A stretch of DNA of 64,000 nt from Haloquadratum walsbyi J07HQW2. Its GTDB lineage: Archaea > Halobacteriota > Halobacteria > Halobacteriales > Haloferacaceae. Positions 8,690 to 18,402 of the stretch are shown here, piece by piece. Every line of letters starts with the position of its first letter. Position 1 is the stretch's first letter. The stretch covers positions 1,768,629 to 1,832,628 of the forward strand of contig NZ_KE356561.1 of NCBI RefSeq assembly GCF_000415985.1, read 5' to 3'. Under the pieces are notes generated by a model. It ran no database searches. It worked only from the letters and a program-made list of their open reading frames with translations, and was not told the origin of the DNA. The position numbers and the translations under genes were made by a program.

Positions 8690-9350
8690 TTAATACAGCA
8701 GTTTGTCATCGTTTTTAATCATATACAGTGATCGAGCAGTGATATTAACACCGTGGTCGCCGACGCGTTCAAGATCACGGATGGACAGAAGTAGCCGTGA
8801 TATGTCTTGAACATATGACTCCGGAGTAAAAGCAATGTCAGCGGCGATATTCTGCTGTATGAGAGCTTGCAGCCTCACACAGTTCATCAACATTGTTATT
8901 ACTCGCCGCAACAGCCCGACAGCGCTCTGCATCTTCGTCCGCATATGCTTGCATTGCTTGTGTCAACATTTTATCTATCTCATCTCCGATATGCTGAATG
9001 TCAACCTCTGGAAAGACATCACGGTCGGCAACCGAGGCATACTCTGCGAGATTTGTTGCTAGATCGCCGATTCGCTCAAGATCAGTTATGATTTTAAATG
9101 AGGCTGCAATTATCCGGAGATCAGATGCAACCGGTTGTTGAAGTGCAATAAGTTTGATACATTGCTGTTCAATTTCAAGATACATTGTATTGACATCCTC
9201 ATCGCGTTCGATGATCTCCATCGCAAGCTCCTCATCTTTCTGCTCGAGCGCATCTAGCCCTGATCGTAGGTGATTAGACACTAATTCACTCATATATAGG
9301 ACATCTTCACGCAACTGCGAGATTAACTTTTGATATGATTCTCGAGGCAT
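8690..9350 (-). pseudogene. phoU: PhoU phosphate-uptake regulator, frameshifted
   Basis: PhoU couples phosphate transport (Pst) to signalling. The first part starts at MPRESYQKLISQLRED (ATG at 9350) and carries the first PhoU repeat, including DLERIGDLATNLAEY. Just after DELCEAA the frame runs into an unrelated tail (SSHTAEYRR, stop). The rest of the second repeat (DISRLLLSIRDLERVGDHGVN, ending KNDDKLLY at 8690) is in another frame. The shift lies near 8855-8880. Each half is otherwise perfectly conserved, so the lesion is recent or a sequencing error. Frame extension upstream to 9425 is not needed. No pst genes accompany it. Confidence 0.85.
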
Positions 9351-9613
9351 ACTACTACGAATATATATCAATGTATGGGTATATATGTCACTTATCAATA
9401 GTTCAGTGTGATCAACACTGAACACATATTGTGCACTGCTCCTGACAGTCTCAGACTGTATATATGTATTTTGACTATTTGTTATTATATCGGCAATATT
9501 GTGTAGTAATCCAGCTCAGTGCAGGGAAACAAAATAAATATTAATTATCAATCAGTTATACATCGGAGATTGCGTCAGTCATGGCATATAAATATATATT
9601 CTGATCAAATTTA

Positions 9614-9658
9614 GTCGTCGATACGACTATATGAAGTCAGATCATATTTCAATATGAT
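9614..9658. promoter_or_regulatory. Two perfect inverted repeats in the phoU / AbrB-PhoU intergenic region
   Basis: GTCGT-CGAT-ACGAC spans 9614-9627, and ATCATATT-TC-AATATGAT spans 9641-9658. Both are perfect palindromes, placed just before a long TATA tract (9661-9672) that leads to the AbrB-PhoU gene at 9709. The whole 357-base gap (9351-9708) is AT-rich and holds no gene. The second palindrome is suited to a dimeric regulator, plausibly the AbrB-type product itself, but AT-rich palindromes also arise by chance. Confidence 0.45.
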
Positions 9659-9708
9659 AGTATATATATATGATCAGATTTATTGTGGCATGGAAAGCAT
9701 AATGAGAT

Positions 9709-10710
9709 ATGGTAGAGACCCGGAAGGTGCAAGTCACCGGTGGTTCAACATTCACAGTCTCGATTCCAAAAGAGTGGGCAAACAATAATGATATTTCTGC
9801 TGGAAGTGTCGTAGAGTTCTATCCAGAAGGTGATTCATTACTCCTGGCTCCGACAACTGAAGAAGAGCGAACACGTGGGAGTCTTGAGGTGACTGATCTC
9901 GCTGGTGAGGAATTAAGACGGGCAGTGATGACAATGTATGTTAGTGGATTCGATATTATTTCACTCACCAGTAATCGAATCACAACAACACAACGGCGAA
10001 CGGTTAGAGAGGCAACGCAAAGTCTTGTTGGCCTAGAGGTACTTGAAGAAACACGTGATCGAATCGTCGTACGAGATCTACTCGACTCCTCTGAGTTATC
10101 TATTCATAATGCCGTCACACGGATGCGGTTGATTGCGTTATCAATGCTTGAGGATGCAATAGACGCAGTCGCGACGCTTGATTCTGATATGGCTCGTGAT
10201 ATTATTCAACGAGATGATGATGTTGATCGTCTTTGGATGGTTGTCTCTCGGATCTTTCGGTCGACACTCCGGACACCTAAAGCCGCAGAAGAATTAGGTC
10301 TTGAAAGAGAGATTTGCTTCGGCTATCAGTCGGCTGCTCGACAATTAGAGCGTATTGCCGACCATGCCACGAAGATAGGACACTTGACATTGAGATTCGA
10401 TGAGCCGGTTCCTGAGGAGGTAGTTGGTTCGCTCATGGAACTGCGTGAAGAATCACATTCGATTGTTGATGATGCGATGGATGCACTGTTCACTGCTGAT
10501 AGTGATGAAGCAACGAACCTTGCGAATGATACACGCGAGTCAGTACAACAGATCGATGAGCGTGCACGACAGATCGATGAATTGCTTAGAGAACTTGACC
10601 CCTCTCGCGCACAGTTACTTGGATTAATTGTTGACTCGGTCTCTCGAAGTGCGGATTATGGTGGAAATATTGCCGAAACGGCACTACAAAAAGCAGCGCC
10701 AACGCCCTAA
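9709..10710 (+). CDS. AbrB/PhoU-domain transcriptional regulator
   Basis: A 333-residue protein joining a SpoVT/AbrB DNA-binding domain (about 1-48, RKVQVTGGSTFTVSIPKEWA) to a linker and a C-terminal PhoU-like region (about 110-325). That region has the helical motif QLERIADHATKIG and the matching SRSADYGGNIAE. Fusions of this type are common in haloarchaea and are thought to control phosphate uptake genes. ATG at 9709 directly precedes the first AbrB strand. It is divergent from the broken phoU; the palindromes between them could be its operator. The frame is complete, so phosphate regulation may depend on this protein rather than on phoU. Confidence 0.88.
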   Translation: MVETRKVQVTGGSTFTVSIPKEWANNNDISAGSVVEFYPEGDSLLLAPTTEEERTRGSLEVTDLAGEELRRAVMTMYVSGFDIISLTSNRITTTQRRTVREATQSLVGLEVLEETRDRIVVRDLLDSSELSIHNAVTRMRLIALSMLEDAIDAVATLDSDMARDIIQRDDDVDRLWMVVSRIFRSTLRTPKAAEELGLEREICFGYQSAARQLERIADHATKIGHLTLRFDEPVPEEVVGSLMELREESHSIVDDAMDALFTADSDEATNLANDTRESVQQIDERARQIDELLRELDPSRAQLLGLIVDSVSRSADYGGNIAETALQKAAPTP

Positions 10711-11221
10711 GATTGCTCTAGTTAATACATAATTTATCACTCTGCTGGAATTCCTCGTTGTACTTCGCCTCATCTCACTAATGTCACGCTCATAAGATTG
10801 GGCTGAATTTTTGATGTTTTTTTGAACTTTCTATTTGTGATTTCACCGCTGATCGTCGGCGATACGCTGAGAACACCCTTAGGTGGATTAAACGAGATCA
10901 ATATCATTCATCGTCAATTCCGTATTCTATTCGATGAGCAAAATTTGATGAGTCACCTAGTAGCGTCTAAAAGCGGTAATCACTGATATTTTGTCGAGTA
11001 TAGCAGATATCTGCATTGACGCTCACCCTCAGTATCATGCAGTAACTGCTGTATATGACACCCGATGGGCGAAGGCATTAATTCGATATCAAAAACTGAT
11101 TTTCGTGATATACTCACATACGTATGTATTGAACTATGATATCGAAAATTATTGAAACCGCAGGAGTTACCCCACCAATAATATACAAGTCTATACTGAG
11201 ATTAGAATATGACGCAATACG
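10711..11221. other. 511-base gap with no supportable gene
   Basis: The gap between the AbrB-PhoU regulator and rps8e is AT-rich and stop-filled. A short stretch near 10845-10935 reads RRYAENTLRWIKRDQY in one frame and could be a scrap of an old transposase. The match is too short and too vague to call. No hairpin or tRNA-like structure was seen. Confidence 0.5.
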
Positions 11222-11599
11222 TCAGTTGTCTTCAACAAGTACGGCGCTAACTTGACCCGTTTGTCCTGGTCGAGACGTCACACGTGCTTGCCCTGCAGAG
11301 GTTTTAATGATTGCTCCCTTTGTGATAATATTTCGTCGAATATAATTAACATTCGCAGGATTATCAACAACATTTTCAATCTCTTCCGTAGACACCTCAC
11401 CGCCATCTGCGACTTGTGCAATATTTGTTGATAATGCTCGGAGTTTATTTTCGGACCCACGCGCATCGATAACTTGGAATCGTGGGTCATCGACCGTTGT
11501 TTCTGCAGCCTCACGCCCGAGTTGGTGTCGCTTCTTTTTACCTACGTTATGAAGTCGCCCACCAGTTCGTTTCCGCGTTGATCGTCCTTGGTCTTTCAT
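11222..11599 (-). CDS. rps8e: 30S ribosomal protein S8e
   Basis: A 125-residue archaeal/eukaryotic-type small-subunit protein. It starts MKDQGRSTRKRTGGRLH, the usual S8e opening with a basic RNA-binding N-terminus. It continues with ENKLRALSTN and the conserved centre NPANVNYIRRNIITKGAII, and ends SRPGQTGQVSAVLVE. The frame could be extended ten residues to 11629, but the ATG at 11599 matches the family. It is a single gene with long AT-rich flanks, divergent from the DUF2240 gene 287 bases away. Confidence 0.96.
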   Translation of the reverse strand: MKDQGRSTRKRTGGRLHNVGKKKRHQLGREAAETTVDDPRFQVIDARGSENKLRALSTNIAQVADGGEVSTEEIENVVDNPANVNYIRRNIITKGAIIKTSAGQARVTSRPGQTGQVSAVLVEDN

Positions 11600-11886
11600 G
11601 TAAATAAACACTCTCGGTGAATACTTCAATGACTCGCATTACACGTATGCTCGGTATTAATTGCACATTATTCCAAAAGCAGCAATCTGTACGTTTATAT
11701 ATGATTTGCTGAGAGACGTCAAATAGGGTATATCAATAAAATTAATATAATAACCGTGACGATTTAGATGAGTGCATCAGCGAATACAATTTAATCGTGG
11801 GATAAAAATTGCTTCACGGGATAGCTATCTCTGGCATTGATAGATGCAGTTGAGTAGTTTATATCATTTGCACACACAATATTAGT

Positions 11887-12348
11887 ATGAGTCTTAAAAT
11901 CGCTGTTGCTGTCCCATTTAAACAACGTGGGAAAACACGTCTCGGTGAGGGGTCATTTGTCGTTGCACTTTCACTTGACCGCAACTGGTTTTCACCTGAC
12001 CAGGTCCAGCGGTTGATTACTATCGCTGCTAGCCGGGGATTACTTTCTCAGTCTGGTGATAAAGTTATTGCAGAGTTCGACCCAGCGACTATTTCGATTC
12101 CTGACTCATACGAACCTGATGAGTCAATTCTTCGAGAACAATCAGCATTTGAGCAGTTACTTGATGCACTTGTTACCGCCGGACATGAGAAACGCAAGGT
12201 GGTTGCTGAAATCAACGAACGACAGCGCCACCTTGGGATTTCTGTTGAAGCAGCAGCGGCAGTATATGCAATAGAAGCTGGTGTTGACCTCGATACAGAT
12301 ACCGGTAGTGCGATTGATGCTGCATATGAGTCAGTTTGTAATCAATAA
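11887..12348 (+). CDS. DUF2240 family protein
   Basis: A 153-residue conserved archaeal protein. It starts SLKIAVAVPFKQRGKTRLGEGSFVVALSLDRNWFSPDQ and has a winged-helix-like helical first half. The C-terminal part (KVVAEINERQRHLGISVEAAAAVYA) carries the family's helix pair. The family is assigned from this pattern and its function is unknown; DNA or RNA binding has been suggested by the fold type only. It is convergent with carB. The start at 11887 follows an AT-rich leader with a likely TATA element (TTTATAT near 11859) at about the leaderless distance. Confidence 0.75.
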   Translation: MSLKIAVAVPFKQRGKTRLGEGSFVVALSLDRNWFSPDQVQRLITIAASRGLLSQSGDKVIAEFDPATISIPDSYEPDESILREQSAFEQLLDALVTAGHEKRKVVAEINERQRHLGISVEAAAAVYAIEAGVDLDTDTGSAIDAAYESVCNQ

Positions 12349-12674
12349 ACTAACTCATCGAATATCAGTTCTTACTGCAATTGTATTTTCTGTATAATAA
12401 AAACTTCATACGTGCAAAGTTGCGTCTTAATTGACACAGATAGATTTTATTTGGACTGTTCGACGGTCGTGGCTGTCACTAATCTTGGCTATGGGTGTGC
12501 TCTCAAATGTACCAGAAATGTAACATAAAACGTGAGACAGAGCAGCTTCAGGATAATCACAAAACCACATCAGATTTCATCTTGATCGTGACGATTGGTT
12601 CAATTCAACAGTCGCTGCAACTACGCTCAAAACGAGTATCCACATTGAATCTAGCCGCTCCTATGGCGGAGATT
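12349..12674. other. Convergent gap, no gene
   Basis: 326 bases between the 3' ends of the DUF2240 gene and carB. The open frame that crosses it (12495-12773) overlaps carB and has no family features. T-rich and A-rich stretches (TTTTCTGTATAATAAAAA near 12385-12402) may serve as terminators for the rightward gene. Nothing else was seen. Confidence 0.5.
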
Positions 12675-15600
12675 TTATCCCCACTTGCTGGTCATTGTTG
12701 GCCGGTCAGAGACTGGATCAACATCAATCGGGTCATCTTTGGTATCAATCGCTTCAAGTGCCGCAAAGGCTGATGCAGTCGTCGAGAAGTATGTGATTTC
12801 TTCTTCGACGCAAATCTCAAGTGGACCGCGATCGCGGGAAATGACAATATCAATTTCACCCTGTCGAAGCGCACTGATAAGAGCCTCTGTGCTATCACTC
12901 TCCGGGAACGTCGCGAGTTCAAAGCATGCATCATATCCATCTCGTAATGCAGTACCATCATCACTATCAGGGTCTGGGAACTCCTCATCTGAGAGATCGA
13001 CCCAGGCGGTTCCTGCAGACGGAATTGATTTTCCAACTGAGTTTTGTGCTTTATCATAGGCTTTTCCAAAGGTTGAGGCAGTTCCCATCACCTCACCAGT
13101 CGATTTCATCTCAGGACCGAGTCGTGGGTCTGACCCTGGTAATCGATCAAACGGTAAGACGACTTCTTTGACACTGGTTTCTGCTGGAATCTGCTCGGTG
13201 GTATCTAGTGTGGTAAGTGACTCACCAGCCATCACTTTCGCTGCGAGTTTCGCGACTGGAACGCCTGTTGCCTTTGAAACGAATGGCACGGTGCGTGATG
13301 ATCGTGGATTTGCCTCAAGAACATACACATCGTTATCCTTGACAGCTAATTGTACGTTTAATAATCCAACTGTGTCCAGTGCAGTAGCAATATCCTCTGT
13401 AACAGCGCGGACACGAGACATCGTTTCAGTGCTCAATGAACGCGGTGGAATCATACATGCAGAGTCACCTGAGTGGACCCCGGCACTCTCGACATGCTCC
13501 ATAACACCGCCAATGATTGTCCGCTCACCATCAGAAACAGCGTCAACATCAAGCTCAATCGCATCAGCAAGGAACTGATCAATAAGGATAGGCTTATCAG
13601 GTGAAACACGAACTGCCTCCTCGATGTACTCCTGTAACTCTGCATCAGAGTGAACAACATCCATTGCGCGTCCTCCAAGCACATATGAAGGGCGAACAAG
13701 GACAGGGTATCCAAGTTCATTCGCGAGCGTAAGCGCCTCAGACTCACTTGTTGCTGACCCACCAATGGGTTGTTTGATGCCAAGGTCACCCATCAAGCGA
13801 TTAAATCGGTCACGATCTTCAGCAAGGTCCATCGCGTCAACACTCGTGCCAAGAATATCACAATCAAGTCCGCGGCGGTCAAGTTCATTTTCAAGTGGCT
13901 GTCCGATATTAACTGAAGTTTGTCCGCCAAACTGCACCATTACCCCATCAGCGTTGGTTGCCTCAGCAACATCTGCGACCTCCTCAGCAGTAATTGGTTC
14001 AAAAAAGAGTCCATCGGACGTGTCATAATCCGTCGAGACAGTTTCTGGATTATTATTGATAACATGTGCACCGATTCCAAGTTCCCTGAGAGCACGGACT
14101 GCATGTACCGAACAGTAATCAAATTCAACGCCCTGTCCGATTCTGATTGGACCACCACCGACGACAACGACACTTTCGACATCACGGTCAACGCGAAGTT
14201 CCCCGGCTGCTGCAGCACCTTCATACGGTCCAGAACCCGAGGCAAATTCTGGTTTTCGTGAAGAGTAATAATATGGTGTTTGTGCAGCGAACTCGCCAGC
14301 ACAAGTATCGACTTGCTTGTATGTTCGTCCAGGAACAGTTCTCTCAACCGCGTCAATTGCTTCATCTGCTGTCTCCGCAATTTCAGTGTTTGTGATACCA
14401 GTCGTTGCAGCGGTTGTAAGTTCACCATTTTGTGCGGATTTTAGTGCGGTTGACACACGTTGAAATCGCTCAAGATACCATTGTTTGATGCCCGTCAACT
14501 CAGCAACTGTGTCGACGGAATACTCACGATTGAACCCCTCAAAGATTGCATATGCACGGTCTGGCGTTGGTCTGTCAAGATACTCTGATTTGAGTTCTAT
14601 GTCACTGAGTGTTTCAAGATCGGCTGCTGGGTCATACTCGGATGAGCGCAATGCCTTTAATAGTGATTCTTCAAACGTGCGACCGATAGCCATTGCCTCG
14701 CCGGTCGATTTCATGGCTGTTGAGAGCTCAAAGTCAACATTGTCAAATTTATCCTTAGGCCAGCGTGGAACCTTCGTGACGATATAGTCGATTGCAGGCT
14801 CGAACGCAGCGGTCGTTTCACCGGTTATCTCATTTTCAATCTCATGGAGTCGTTTGCCAAGTGCCACTTTTGCTGTAACGCGGGCGATTGGATATCCAGT
14901 CGCTTTCGAAGCAAGCGCTGAGGACCGAGAGACTCGAGGATTTACTTCAACAACACGGTACTCCCCGCCTGGCGTTCCATCATCATGCCACGCGAACTGA
15001 ATATTACAACCACCCTGAATTCCAAGTTCTCGAATGACATCGAGTGCAGCATTACGCATTGCCTGATGTCCTTCATCTGGGATAACCTGCGATGGAGTCA
15101 CTACAATTGATTCACCAGTATGGATCCCCATCGGATCGAGGTTCTCCATATTACAGATAATAATCGTTGAATCGTCAGCATCACGCATTACCTCATACTC
15201 AAGCTCTACCCACCCAGCAATCGATTCGGTGATTAACACCTCACTGTTACGAGAGAGTCGTAATCCCTTGCGGACACGTTCGACCAGTTCATTCATTTCA
15301 GCAACAACACCTGACCCAGATCCACCAAGGGTGTATGTGGTACGTGCAATAACTGGGAGCCCACCGACTGCCTCAACAGCATCATATACTCGATCTCTGA
15401 GATCTGATTCGGTGAGCGATTGGACAGCCTCACCCTCTGTCAGAGAGATTGTCCTCGATTGCGGTACTGGCTGTCCAATCCGCTCCATTCGCTGACGAAA
15501 TAGGTCGCGATCTTCTGTTGCATATATTGTCTCAAGTGGTGTCCCCATAATCTCAACATTGTGAGTTTCAAGAACACCTTCTTCTGCAAGTTCCGCTGTG

Positions 15601-15944
15601 ACATTCAAACCAGTCTGTCCACCGAGTCCAGCAATCACACCGTCTGGTTGTTCAGTGCGAATAATCTCCGCGATTGCCGTGGTCGTAATTGGCTCGATAT
15701 ATACTCGATCAGCCATCTCCGGATCGGTCATGATTGTTGCAGGATTCGAGTTGACGAGGACAACCCGTGCGCCCTCTTCCTGAAGCGCCCGACAGGCCTG
15801 TGCGCCAGAATAATCAAACTCAGCTGCCTGCCCAATTTGAATTGGACCACTACCGATAAGTAGGATCGTCCGGTCGGCTGATGCGATGTCAGCGCTATCG
15901 GTATCAGTCCGTATGTTAGTATCTGCGTCCTCGTCAGTCATCAC
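12675..15944 (-). CDS. carB: Carbamoyl-phosphate synthase large subunit
   Basis: CarB makes carbamoyl phosphate for pyrimidine and arginine synthesis from bicarbonate, ATP and ammonia passed on by CarA. The 1089-residue product has the two homologous halves of the family: an N-terminal carboxyphosphate half (LIGSGPIQIGQAAEFDY, ATP-grasp GGSGSG) and a carbamoyl-phosphate half (VGGGPIRIGQGVEFDY, then LIDQFLADAIELDVDAV). A short C-terminal regulatory MGS-like domain ends near 12675. Length is slightly above the usual 1050-1080 because of a Thr/Asp-rich N-terminal extension. MM at 15944/15941 are both possible starts. The small subunit gene is not in this window. Confidence 0.97.
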   Translation of the reverse strand: MMTDEDADTNIRTDTDSADIASADRTILLIGSGPIQIGQAAEFDYSGAQACRALQEEGARVVLVNSNPATIMTDPEMADRVYIEPITTTAIAEIIRTEQPDGVIAGLGGQTGLNVTAELAEEGVLETHNVEIMGTPLETIYATEDRDLFRQRMERIGQPVPQSRTISLTEGEAVQSLTESDLRDRVYDAVEAVGGLPVIARTTYTLGGSGSGVVAEMNELVERVRKGLRLSRNSEVLITESIAGWVELEYEVMRDADDSTIIICNMENLDPMGIHTGESIVVTPSQVIPDEGHQAMRNAALDVIRELGIQGGCNIQFAWHDDGTPGGEYRVVEVNPRVSRSSALASKATGYPIARVTAKVALGKRLHEIENEITGETTAAFEPAIDYIVTKVPRWPKDKFDNVDFELSTAMKSTGEAMAIGRTFEESLLKALRSSEYDPAADLETLSDIELKSEYLDRPTPDRAYAIFEGFNREYSVDTVAELTGIKQWYLERFQRVSTALKSAQNGELTTAATTGITNTEIAETADEAIDAVERTVPGRTYKQVDTCAGEFAAQTPYYYSSRKPEFASGSGPYEGAAAAGELRVDRDVESVVVVGGGPIRIGQGVEFDYCSVHAVRALRELGIGAHVINNNPETVSTDYDTSDGLFFEPITAEEVADVAEATNADGVMVQFGGQTSVNIGQPLENELDRRGLDCDILGTSVDAMDLAEDRDRFNRLMGDLGIKQPIGGSATSESEALTLANELGYPVLVRPSYVLGGRAMDVVHSDAELQEYIEEAVRVSPDKPILIDQFLADAIELDVDAVSDGERTIIGGVMEHVESAGVHSGDSACMIPPRSLSTETMSRVRAVTEDIATALDTVGLLNVQLAVKDNDVYVLEANPRSSRTVPFVSKATGVPVAKLAAKVMAGESLTTLDTTEQIPAETSVKEVVLPFDRLPGSDPRLGPEMKSTGEVMGTASTFGKAYDKAQNSVGKSIPSAGTAWVDLSDEEFPDPDSDDGTALRDGYDACFELATFPESDSTEALISALRQGEIDIVISRDRGPLEICVEEEITYFSTTASAFAALEAIDTKDDPIDVDPVSDRPTMTSKWG

Positions 15945-16075
15945 TGCGGTACAGTCTGCACATCGTAATAAGCCCGGCGAAATGCTACGAGATGCGAAGT
16001 CGGGTTGCGAAATTCGTAATCTAGTGATATAAAATAAGTATTGGATTCTCTATCTTCTATAATGAATTGTAGCTA

Positions 16076-16603
16076 TTACATCGCGTCAGCTTCAGAGAAT
16101 TCACGTTGCTCACGATATTGATCGACAAATTCGCCGATATCAAACTCATGCATCTGTGATTCAAACTGTGTTGCAATAGAATCTTCACCGTGACTAACAG
16201 CATGGTCCATTAACTCAATCACCAACTCAACAACGACTTCGTGTAATCGGCGAGAATCAAAGTCAGTAACCCAGACAATCCCTGCACCTACCTCGCCGTC
16301 ATTGCTTACATCAACAACGGCGACACGATCAGGAAATTCCTCAAGTACAATCCCAAGAAGATGGGCGGTACCGAACTCTGGCATATCCTCGCTGGTCGTT
16401 TCTACTGCCTCTCTAAGCACTTCGACAAGGAACTCTGGAAGAAAGCGCTCTGCAGGGTGGATATCCATCACAACAGCATGCTGCTCCCCACAGTCGCACT
16501 CAAACTCACGCATTCCGAGGTCAAGTTGGCGGACAGCAGTTGTCTCACCACAAGCTAAGTCAATAGTTTCACCACCCCCACTGGGAACCCGCGGTTGTGT
16601 CAT
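16076..16603 (-). CDS. DUF5815 family protein
   Basis: A 175-residue conserved haloarchaeal protein. Cysteines 18, 35 and 37 (LACGET, FECDCGEQ) suggest a small zinc site. A central sheet follows (AHLLGIVLEEF, GAGIVWVTDFDSRRLHEVVVELVIELMDHAV), and the tail is a helical acidic segment. I recognise it as DUF5815 from the sequence pattern. Function is unknown. It lies upstream of carB on the same strand with a 130-base gap, so co-transcription is possible but not shown. Confidence 0.78.
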   Translation of the reverse strand: MTQPRVPSGGGETIDLACGETTAVRQLDLGMREFECDCGEQHAVVMDIHPAERFLPEFLVEVLREAVETTSEDMPEFGTAHLLGIVLEEFPDRVAVVDVSNDGEVGAGIVWVTDFDSRRLHEVVVELVIELMDHAVSHGEDSIATQFESQMHEFDIGEFVDQYREQREFSEADAM

Positions 16604-16754
16604 ACTATTATATTGTATCCACAGCTGTTAAAAACCCTTATTTGGACAGCTAACTGTATTAATCACTATTTTTACTCATGAGGTCTCAGTTCTGACTTCG
16701 ATTGTAATCGGAGAATCACAGCAGCGGGTTGGTTTACAGCCACCTCAGGTCCCG

Positions 16755-17006
16755 TCACTCACTTGCAGTTGTGTATAACAGAGGACCGACAAGTAACAGT
16801 GCAATACCTAAGAAAAGATAATGTATCGGCACAAGTGCCTGTGGTGTGAGAATAAAGATAAGACCAAAGAGGGTAGTGTTTGCTGCGACTAGTCGCTGGG
16901 ACTTCAATGGAAGTGCGCCGACAGTGGCAAGCACAAATCCAAGCAATAACGCCTGCCCGACGTTGTAGTTGAGCAAGAAGCTATCGACAAGCTGTAGAGG
17001 GAACAT
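16755..17006 (-). CDS. Small membrane protein, unknown function
   Basis: 83 residues, mostly hydrophobic, with three likely membrane helices: about 13-32 (VGQALLLGFVLATVGAL), 38-57 (VAANTTLFGLIFILTPQAL) and 61-79 (IHYLFLGIALLLVGPLLY). There is no soluble domain. It lies directly downstream of a second small membrane protein on the same strand (58-base gap), so the two probably form an operon and may interact. I do not recognise the family. Confidence 0.7.
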   Translation of the reverse strand: MFPLQLVDSFLLNYNVGQALLLGFVLATVGALPLKSQRLVAANTTLFGLIFILTPQALVPIHYLFLGIALLLVGPLLYTTASE

Positions 17007-17063
17007 CGGTAATCTGGTTTTCTATGTGACCTGTTCATTAAACTTCCGTTCTTCAGAGCAGTC

Positions 17064-17396
17064 TCACCGTCCGGTTGGACCCGTAATATCAAGTGGACGT
17101 ATCCACCCAAACCACACCGCAAAGACCATTCCAGCATATCCGAGTGTGTAGATGATAACTCCAAGATCATTGTATCCCGCCTCAGCGAGAGCTCGTCGTG
17201 CAAGTCCTGACCCAGCAATGCCGCTCAACAATAACGCTCCTAATAATAATTTACTCCGCGTCAACTCGAAGAGACCTACGTCGGTTTGATCAACCGTGTT
17301 GAGTGTCTTGACGGTGTCGTCAGTACGATTGGCATCAGTGTCAGTTCCAGTGCCAGTATCGCCCGAATTGTCATCTGTTGTACTGTCGGTGCTCAT
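17064..17396 (-). CDS. Membrane protein with acidic N-terminal tail, unknown function
   Basis: 110 residues. The first 40 are Asp/Thr-rich and probably disordered, then LFELTRSKLLLGALLLSGIAG and LGVIIYTLGYAGMVFAVWFGW form two membrane helices. A short Gly/Pro tail (DITGPTGR) ends the protein. It is the upstream member of a two-gene set with the 83-residue membrane protein. The pattern recurs in haloarchaea, but I cannot name a role. The ATG at 17396 is well placed. Confidence 0.72.
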   Translation of the reverse strand: MSTDSTTDDNSGDTGTGTDTDANRTDDTVKTLNTVDQTDVGLFELTRSKLLLGALLLSGIAGSGLARRALAEAGYNDLGVIIYTLGYAGMVFAVWFGWIRPLDITGPTGR

Positions 17397-17592
17397 ACGT
17401 ATACTCGTGAGTTACCGTTGATAACTCCTGAATTACTCGATTCAATCGGGTCATGCACGTGGTCATATTGATCCACGTTTGAATAAAAGCTCGGCATTAA
17501 CAGTCCCACCGGTAATCGGTATGTAACGAAATTAGTTGGCTGGGGAGTTACGACCCGGACTCCAACTACAGTATGAATAGTTGGAAAGGAGG

Positions 17593-17666
17593 TGGGCCAA
17601 CACGGATTTGAACCGTGGACCTCCCGGTTATCAGCCGAGCGCTCAACCTGACTGAGCTATTGGCCC
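17593..17666 (-). tRNA. tRNA-Ile (GAT)
   Basis: On the minus strand the sequence folds as a full cloverleaf. The acceptor GGGCCAA pairs with TTGGCCC, the D arm contains AGCTCAGTC, and the T arm contains GGTTCAAATCC. The anticodon loop CTGATAA gives anticodon GAT (bases 17630-17632). There is no encoded CCA (the 3' flank reads CC only) and no intron. A TTTAA-type element near 17699-17706 could be the promoter. No attachment-site duplication was seen nearby. Confidence 0.97.
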
Positions 17667-17793
17667 AGCGGAGCGCATGTGATGCTAGCGTAATGATGTG
17701 TTTAAGCGTTTCCTTTCAGCGGTTTTCCAGTCGTATCAAAATCAATGCACTGCATCGAGATGGGCAGCAATATTATCTGCATAAGCTGATTCA

Positions 17794-18273
17794 CTATCGA
17801 TCTTCATCAGGATGCCCATACTCCTCTGGATCAAGATTTATTGTATCATCATCTGGGAAGCCATTCACATATACATTACCGGATATGAAATCATTCGTTC
17901 GTTGATCAAGTATCGGCGTGACGATATACCGTTTCGCGAGAATGCGAATCGGATATCGTGTAACAGGAATTGCACTTGCGAATCCAATTACGTCAGTAAC
18001 AATCCCAGGTGTCAGTAAGAATGCACCAGCAGCAATGAGCAATCCTCCATCAATTAATTCATTCGTCGGGAGCGTTCCCTGTGCAATCTTCTGTTGGATT
18101 CGCTGTATTGTTGTCCGACCCTCAGCACGGACAAGCACCATCCCGAAGAGCCCAGTCAAGACGACAATAAGCACTGTGGCAAGGAGACCGATGGTTGTCG
18201 CAATCGGCACAAGAAGCAATGTATCAACGAGTGGAATCGATAGTAGAGCTACGATCACCCATCGAGTCTTCAT
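17794..18273 (-). CDS. fxsA: FxsA family membrane protein
   Basis: FxsA-type proteins are small inner-membrane proteins; in E. coli extra copies relieve phage T7 exclusion by F plasmid. The product starts MKTRWVIVALLSIPLVDTLLL and has two N-terminal helices. The family signature GGLLIAAGAFLLTPGIVTDVIGF follows near residues 80-105, then a cytoplasmic tail ending in an acidic stretch. ATG at 18273 is preferred over 18288 since it starts straight into the first helix. It stands alone, about 130 bases upstream of the tRNA on the same strand. The role in archaea is unknown. Confidence 0.85.
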   Translation of the reverse strand: MKTRWVIVALLSIPLVDTLLLVPIATTIGLLATVLIVVLTGLFGMVLVRAEGRTTIQRIQQKIAQGTLPTNELIDGGLLIAAGAFLLTPGIVTDVIGFASAIPVTRYPIRILAKRYIVTPILDQRTNDFISGNVYVNGFPDDDTINLDPEEYGHPDEDR

Positions 18274-18402
18274 ATAATGAATACCCAATCAGCATTGATA
18301 GCCCTTGTGTCGATATCAATCTTGAGTATATATTTTTAATATTGTATCGTACTGTGATTGATACCTCAATTTCTTAATACGTGTCATCACTGATATTATG
18401 TT

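Noticed and set aside
10845-10935. Possible transposase scrap
   Set aside because: It is too short, with stops on both sides, and has only a vague resemblance.
12495-12773. Rightward frame between the DUF2240 gene and carB
   Set aside because: It overlaps the carB C-terminus in antisense and has a shadow-like composition.
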